Source of the DNA: Phlebopus portentosus
Lineage: Eukaryota; Basidiomycota; Agaricomycetes; Boletales; Boletinellaceae
DNA: 64,000 nucleotides
Direction: 5' to 3'
Assembly (NCBI GenBank): GCA_037892935.1
Contig: JAYXKI010000004.1
Span: 930,001 to 994,000, forward strand
Position numbers and translations under genes: made by a program. The notes beneath the pieces are model-generated. The model had not been told where the DNA came from. It saw only the letters and a program-made list of their open reading frames with translations, and made no database searches. How positions within the stretch are numbered: the stretch's first letter is position 1; each line of letters starts with the position of its first letter. This document shows, piece by piece, positions 58,187 to 64,000 of this stretch.

Positions 58187-61100
58187 AAGGTTGGGCGTCC
58201 CGACCAACCACATAATCCTTCTGACGATGTGAACCTATACAGTGCTTGCATGCTTTGTCGAGGTATTGTTAACTTTCGCAGAGCTCCAGGATGTTTGCGA
58301 TAGAATTCTTGAATTGATTCCTGTGCATTATCCTTGACGTCGGATTCCGGCTGCCATGTCACTTCCTCATATCCAACCCACTTGACCAAGAACTGGAGCC
58401 TTCCTCGATGTAGACGTGAGTCGAGTATTTCTTCAACCTCGTACTCTTCTTGTTCATCAATGATCACTGGCGGGGGTGGAGGCAGCTTCTTTTGTGATTC
58501 GAAAGACAGTTGAACAGCCGGTTTGAGTAGGATCTCGTTAAAGATGGGATGAACGTGTTTCCATGTCTTCGGGATCTTTAGCTTATATGCGCTCACACCC
58601 ACCTTTTCCATAACCTCGAATGGGCCAAACCATTTGTCGTCCATCTTCTTCGTCGGTCAGATCATCTTAATGTTTTGACCATCCAAGAAGACCTTTTGTC
58701 CCATCTCATAGACTACCGACTTTCCAGCATGACGATCATAAAAGCGTTTCATGTCTTCATTGGCCTGAGTCAGATTGGCCTGAGCGAGTTCGTGTATTCC
58801 CTTGACATGTTTGGCAAACTCTTCTGCCGATAGATTGGATGAAGTCGTTCCAATGCCCGTGAAGCTAGAAGGGTGTTGTCCCGTGTTGACAAAGAAGGGT
58901 GATAGTTTGGTCGCCGAATGTTCACGATTGTTGTGCGCAAACTCTGCGAGAGCTAGCCAGTCCGCCCAGTCTGATTGTCGATGATTGACGTATAGTCGAA
59001 GGTACTGTTCGAGTTCTTGCTTAACTTGTTCCGTCTGTCCGTCCGTTTGAGGGTGGTACGCCGTTGACGGATTGCCTTCGATGTGAAGGAGTTTGTACAA
59101 CTCTCTCATCATCTTCGCATCGAACTGTACTCCTCAGTCATGGATAATCTTTCAAGGTAATCCGTGCAACCGGAAGACATGGTCCCTGTAAATCCTGGCC
59201 ATTCCTTCTGCCGTCAATTTTGTCGTCGTTGGTATCGCATGGATTTGTTTGCTGAAGCGATTGACTACCACACAAATTGCGTTAAATCCATTTGACTCCG
59301 GCAACTCTCTGATCAGGTCGACTGTGACAACTTGCCATGGCGCCTCCGGTACCTCGTTAGGGTGCAAAACCTTTGCCCTTGTTGTTCTGAGGGCCTTCGT
59401 TCGCTGACAATGATCACATCCTCGCACGTAATTCCTGACATCGACGTACATGTTAGGCCACCAGAAACTTCTGTTTGCTAGTGCAACGGTCTTGTTCGCT
59501 CCTGGGTGGCCTGTCAACGTCGAGTCATGACACTCCCTCATCACTTCCTCCCTCATGCTCGTCGGTACGAAAACATTTTGAAACTTCTTTGTCTTCGTCA
59601 TTGAGAGCTTAACCGTCACCTCCTTTTTCCACAACCCATCTACGAACACTAAGTTCGTCGGTCTCTCTTCCTCATTCAACTCCGTTTGTGCTTTTCAAAT
59701 CTTCTCAATCAACACGTCTCGTGACGTCTCTACTGCTCCTCTGACCAGCCATTTGTCTCTGATGAACGTGACGTCCTCATTATCCTGTTCGCCCTTGTTG
59801 TAGTCTGCCCGACATGACAATATGTCCGCCTTGCCCAACGTCTTCCCTGGCTTGTGTACTAACATGAAGTCGAATTCAGCTAAATCGAGTCGCCAACAAG
59901 CTTGTCGACGATTCAACTTTTGAGGTGATCAGAAATACGTCAAGTTTGCATGATCGGTCCATACTTCGAAAGGTCTCTTGGCTCCTTGGAGGTATTGTCG
60001 CTATTCCTTAAGAGCTTGGACGATTGCGAGCATCTCTTTGTCATAGATCTCGTAATTTTGTTCAGCCTCCAAGAAGGTCGACGATCAATAGGCTATCACC
60101 TTCCACTTGTCGTCTTGTTTCTGAAGGAGCACTCCTCCAGATGCAAAGTCCGACGCATCTGCTTCGACCCAGAAAGGACCCTCCTCGTTCGGGATGGCTA
60201 GAACCGGGGGACTACTCAACCGACCCTTCAACTCTTCGAATGTTCGTTGTTCCTCCTCTCCCCACTTCCATTCCACCTTACCCATCAGCGTCATCAGGGG
60301 TTTAACGACAGAGCTATAGTCCTTTACGAATCGTCGCAACCAATTCCCTAGTCCCAGGAATTGTTGCAGTTCGTGAATGTTTCGCGGGATTGGCCACTCC
60401 TGAACTGCTGTTATCTTTTTCGGGTCCATTCGAACCTCGCCATTACCGATGATGTGTCCGAGATACTTAACTGTATCAACCTCGAACTCACATTTCTGCA
60501 GCTTCAGGAAAAGTCCGTTTTGACACAGGATTTCAAAGACTCGTTTGGTGCGTTGGCGATGTTCCTCCAAATTATTCGAGAAAATGAGGATGTCGTCGAG
60601 GTAAATGATGACAATACCCTCATGGATCATTTCTCGAAAGATATTGTTCATGAAACCTTGGAATGTCGCTGGCACATTGCATAATCCGAAAAACATGACC
60701 GTTGGTTCAAATAAGCCTAAATTCGTCCTAAACGCCGCCTTCCATTCATCGCCCTCTCGAACCCAAATGTTGTAATATCCCCAGTGAACGTCGAGCTTCG
60801 TGATGTATTTTGCATCCTTGACCTTATCGATGAGCTCATTTATCAATGGCAATGGGTATTTGTTCTTAACCGTTCCTTCGTTAAGCTTTCGATAGTCTTG
60901 GATTGCTCATAAGCTCCCATCTTCCTTCTTAATAAAGAAGAACGGAGATGCCATCGGGGATTTCGACTGTCGGATGCGTCCAGATGCTAGGTTCTCTTCG
61001 ATAAATTCCTTCATTGCCTCTTGTTCCTTCGGCGACAATGGGTAAACCTTGCAATCGCTAGGCTTAAAATCTGGTTTCAAGTCGATAGCATGGTCCCACG

Positions 61101-62106
61101 TTCGATGGTTTGGTAGGCGTTCAAACGATTCTTCACTAAAAACGTCCACATATTCTTCCAGATAAGGTGGCCACTTCGCCGCCTCCTTCATCTGCACATT
61201 CCTCACAAATTCTTCGTCTATCTCCTCGCTCGGTAGTGACAACTCACATTCATCAGGGCAACGCATGAACTTGACTGTTCCTGACCTCCAGTCGATCTCA
61301 GGATTGTGCTTCGTCAACCAGTCATGTCCGAGGAAGATGTTGCTCGATGCTAAGGATGTCACCGCCAGTTGTATCTCCTCTTCATGTTTCCCAAAGAACA
61401 TTCATACGACTACATATTCCTTGATCAATCCCGCCTCATTGCTTGTTCCGTCAGCATTGAAGACTGGTCTAGGCCGAATGTACCTTTGGGTGGGGAAACC
61501 GTATCATTTGACAAAACCCTCGTTGATACATGAACCCGTGCATCCCGAGTCAATTAGCGCATGAGCATCAATGAAGTTTTCCTCTTCGAGTAGAGGGTTT
61601 GACAAATCTACTTCATCATCGCCCGCTATCTTTGGGTGTACGATGCTAACGAAGGCATCCAACTCTTTTCCTCCCGCCCTCCTGACGAATTGATCTGCAT
61701 CCACTATGCCCTCGCGCCATACCTCAGCTGTGCGTCTGCCAACCACATCCCATACTGCTTCAGTATTGTTCGCCTGAGCAACAACGTTCTCGCGGTAAGG
61801 TGCTTCCACCTCAACCTCATTTTTTATAGCGGTTTGATTCTGCTCTTCCACACTAAGCTCGTTTGAATCGCCTGCTTGTGCATTCACTTTTCTAACCAAC
61901 AAATCTGTGTAGACGTCGAAGTCATCATCGTCTGCTTCAGGTTCGTCAGGTATTACGTCGGTAAGGAGTTTTCAAAGGGTGAAACCGTCACTGATATTCG
62001 CATCTTGGTATTGTACATCAGGACAATTATATTTTAATGAGTCCAACGAAAAGAATCCTTTAGGTGATCGACCAGTCGTTCCGACGTCTACGTCTGGTCT
62101 TCCGGA
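58174..62106 (-). pseudogene. pol polyprotein (PR-RT-RH-IN-chromodomain), 11 stops
   Basis: One continuous reading frame from 62106 down to the stop at 58174, broken by stops at 61972, 61504, 61402, 60907, 60085, 60001, 59929, 59695, 59152, 59134 and 58657 (lowest coordinates). Domains in order: aspartic protease ALIDSGCTGSC; reverse transcriptase with TKLDVHWGYYNI and the catalytic YLDDILIFS; RNase H with VEADASDFASGGVL; integrase with the zinc-binding H/CDHCQ end, catalytic Asp in TVDLIRELP, then HD-stop-GVQFDAK, and AYHPQTDGQTE; and a C-terminal chromodomain, EYEVEEILDSR to LVKWVGYEEVTW. No frameshift is needed anywhere, so decay is by point mutation only. Ten stops are TGA and one is TAG. 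Confidence 0.93.
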
Positions 62107-63611
62107 AAACCCTCGCCATCCACGAGTTCTTCCAGCTCAGTCGGCACTGCTCGCACATCGATGTCGTCGACCTCTTCGAAGGAGGATTCCTTTACTTGGC
62201 CGAGTTCCTCGAAGAGCGCCTTTCTGTCTGCTGGAACAAAGGCCGCAATAATTGCACGTATCGCTTCACGGCCTCGGGGGCATTCCCAGATGTAGTGGCC
62301 CACTTGACCACACTTATAGCAAGCACGTGCATGACGCACCTGATTCATCATCACCTCCATCGGCTGACCTAGGCCTCCGTATGTTACTCCAGTCGCATCA
62401 CGACGATCTTGGGCGGGAGGGATGAAAGGGCGAGTCGCTTGTTGAGGTGGCCCCGAACGTCTTAGTGGCGGTGGTGCTGGTTTCATCACTGTTGAGCCGA
62501 CCGTCTTCCTCCTATGCTCGGCCATTAGATCCCTGATCTGACGCTCAACCCTGTTGACCTTGACTGCAGCCTTCTTGAATTCCTCATACGTTGTCGGCTC
62601 ATTGGGTAGGCGCATGATACCTTCAACCACCTTCGGGTTTAGTGCTCGTTTCAAGCGACTCATCAGCCATTCGTCATGAGCCTCGGTGGCCAGTCCAGCG
62701 TCAACTCGACAGATGTCAAACTTATTGAAGAACTCGTCGGCGTTGAGGTCCCCTTGGTACATCGCGTCGAGCCTTTCGAAGGCCTTCTGGGAACGAGCTG
62801 GATCATCAAATGAGGTGTCAAGTTTCTTTAGGAAAGCATCCCAAGTGTCCTTGAATGCTATCCTACCCTGTTCGTCAATTGCGCCACTCGTGTAGCTTTC
62901 CGCCCAGCTCGCAGCAGCACTGCTCTTCATATACGACAGAGCGAACATGATCTTTGCTTTGCTCGTCCTAAACTCTGACTCTGACGTGTAAACATACAGG
63001 CGCAGCTCTCGTTTGAAGTCGACATATCCGTGTTCACCGTCGAAGTCTCGGGGCTTGGCGACATGAACCTTGTTTGTCTTCAATCCTTGGCTCATTCCTT
63101 CTCCTGCCGCTTGGAGTGCTAGCACGATCGCCATAGCAAGGTCCGTTATTGATTCTTTCGATAATGACATCTCTTGTTCTTGTTCTTCTTGTTCTTCTTC
63201 TTCGTCTGTTGGTACAAGCGGAGCTGGCTCTCGTGGTTCAGTGAAAGACAACGAGGGTGCTATGGGTGGAGCTGACGTCTGGCCTGTCGATGTTGATGGC
63301 CCTGGTAATGAAGCCGTTGATCATGTGGGGGTAGGGGGTGCGGGGTCGTCTACGTCACCATCTTGTTTCGCTCTCCAATATTGGGACTTGTCGCCTCTGG
63401 TAGAGTACCACTTCTTCGTAGTCTCATCCCACCAAGCAATGAAGGTTTGATCGCCCGACTTGACGATATACTGTCCTCGTGACGCGCTCCACCTAGTGTT
63501 TGTCGGGAGAGCCGCCTGCTGATCGTCAGTTAGATCCACCTTGATAGGCCGGAGGTAGAATGGGGATCGAGATAGTGTTCGGACGGGACCAACTTCGGAT
63601 GACCGGCTCAT
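62088..63611 (-). pseudogene. gag polyprotein with one premature stop
   Basis: ATG at 63611, end at TAG 62088-62090: 507 codons plus stop, interrupted by a single TGA at 63321-63323. The N-terminal part (MSRSSEVGPVRTLSRSP) is followed by a Pro/Ser-rich stretch, an acidic EEEEQEEQEQE segment, a helical capsid-type region (PRDFDGEHGYVDFKRELR, AFKDTWDAFLKKLDTSF) and a zinc knuckle, CYKCGQVGHYIWEC (C-x2-C-x4-H-x4-C). It assembles the virus-like particle in active relatives. Translation of the second part from an internal start after the TGA is not supported by a good ATG. Confidence 0.9.
62106..62112 (-). promoter_or_regulatory. Slippery heptamer G GGT TTT for -1 gag-pol frameshift
   Basis: In the gag frame the element reads G GGT TTT, fitting the X XXY YYZ rule, 15 nt before the gag stop codon. 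A -1 slip enters the pol frame, which is open from this point (SGRPDVDVGTTG). A downstream stem-loop was not modelled. Confidence 0.6.
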
Positions 63612-63936
63612 CTTTGAAATTGACGACTAGTCGGAAGGCACCAAGGTAGATGATGAACGAGATGCTCGATGATGATTGGACTCTATGAGTCACCCAAGAG
63701 AATGTCTGATGCGAGTTCCACAGAAGAGTGATTCGGAGTGCCACAATTGGAGGGTTGATTGATTATTTCGGGAACTATCGGGACACGTCAAAGTCAGTCG
63801 GACCTTGACGGGCAAGATAGGGGTTGCTCGGATAACTCCGGGATGGGCGCGGTTGTTGACCGTCGATGTGTCTCCTGCATGGAGTAGCGACGAACGAGTG
63901 GTTAACCCACGGGTTCGAGAGTGGGTCTTTCTATTA
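63612..63936 (-). mobile_element. Chromovirus leader / primer-binding region
   Basis: A 325-bp untranslated leader between 5' LTR and gag. Directly after the LTR it reads TAATAGAAAGACCCACTCTC, not a classical TGG primer site; a TGGGTTAACC stretch lies about 29 nt further in. The primer is therefore undetermined. Confidence 0.6.
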
Positions 63937-64000
63937 TGTTAGGCGGTGAGACTAACGGGCGTCGATCTCAAGGTGGCCAACACAACAACAAACAACTGGC
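63937..64000 (-). mobile_element. LTR-D (5' LTR, truncated by window)
   Basis: The first 64 bp, TGTTAGGCGGTGAG..., align without gaps to LTR-C with seven differences, all transitions. Confidence 0.85.

Larger units (their letters stand above)
57756..64000 (-). mobile_element. Ty3/gypsy chromovirus, nearly full length, 5' LTR cut by window end
   Basis: Order on the minus strand: 5' LTR-D (63937-64000+), leader, gag, pol (protease, reverse transcriptase, RNase H, integrase, chromodomain), polypurine tract, 3' LTR-C. Presence of a chromodomain behind integrase places it among chromoviruses, which tend to integrate in heterochromatin. It carries 12 in-frame stops and cannot be autonomous. Confidence 0.95.

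Noticed and set aside
63880..63936. tRNA gene next to LTR-D
   Set aside because: A-box-like and B-box-like words are only a few bases apart and no cloverleaf can be drawn. Kept as a motif observation, not as a tRNA.

Overview
The window looks like nuclear DNA of an Agaricomycete (mushroom-forming basidiomycete). Genes are interrupted by many 48-75 bp spliceosomal introns. Exons of 11-26 nt occur, two introns appear to use GC-AG borders, and the gene content is typical of the group: cerato-platanin, tyrosinase, F-box proteins, a nuclease/kinase-like fusion and a chromodomain Ty3/gypsy element. All gene models were spliced by eye from open frames, splice signals and family conservation. No search was run.

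Layout. 0.8-2.4 kb: HUA1-like zinc protein. 3.1-4.3 kb: secreted ferritin-like protein. 4.6-6.4 kb (minus): MFS monocarboxylate-type transporter. 7.2-9.0 kb: cytochrome P450. 9.3-9.9 kb: cytidine deaminase. 10.3-13.1 kb: Baeyer-Villiger-type flavin monooxygenase. The transporter, P450 and flavin enzyme could be a small metabolic cluster, but no core synthase is visible. 14.4-25.3 kb: three paralogues of an unrecognised family with the same gene structure. Between the second and third lie a 0.44 kb direct repeat (two copies), a broken recombinase-like gene, a one-exon scrap resembling UTP20, a cerato-platanin gene and the CTK3 gene. 27.7-29.3 kb: short secreted tyrosinase. 30.7-33.0 kb: multi-pass membrane protein. 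34.3-36.1 kb (minus): F-box/LRR-like genes with apparent frameshifts. 38.1-46.5 kb: very large ZNFX1/NFX1-type helicase with CCCH, NFX1 and RZ zinc fingers. 46.8-52 kb: small poorly characterised genes. 53.1-55.4 kb: protein combining a PD-(D/E)XK-like motif with a kinase-like domain.

56.7-64.0 kb is a retrotransposon graveyard. It holds an LTR with a 3' remnant (minus), an oppositely oriented 5' LTR with a leader remnant, and a nearly complete minus-strand Ty3/gypsy chromovirus whose 5' LTR runs off the window. The chromovirus has 12 in-frame stops. Eleven are TGA and appear to replace CGA arginine codons, the pattern expected from C-to-T decay at methylated CpG. Its gag and pol are joined by a -1 frame change at a perfect slippery heptamer.

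The most interesting items are the three-copy paralogue family, the ZNFX1-like helicase whose Walker A motif sits on a 19-nt exon, the nuclease/kinase-like fusion, and the mutation signature and frameshift signal of the chromovirus.
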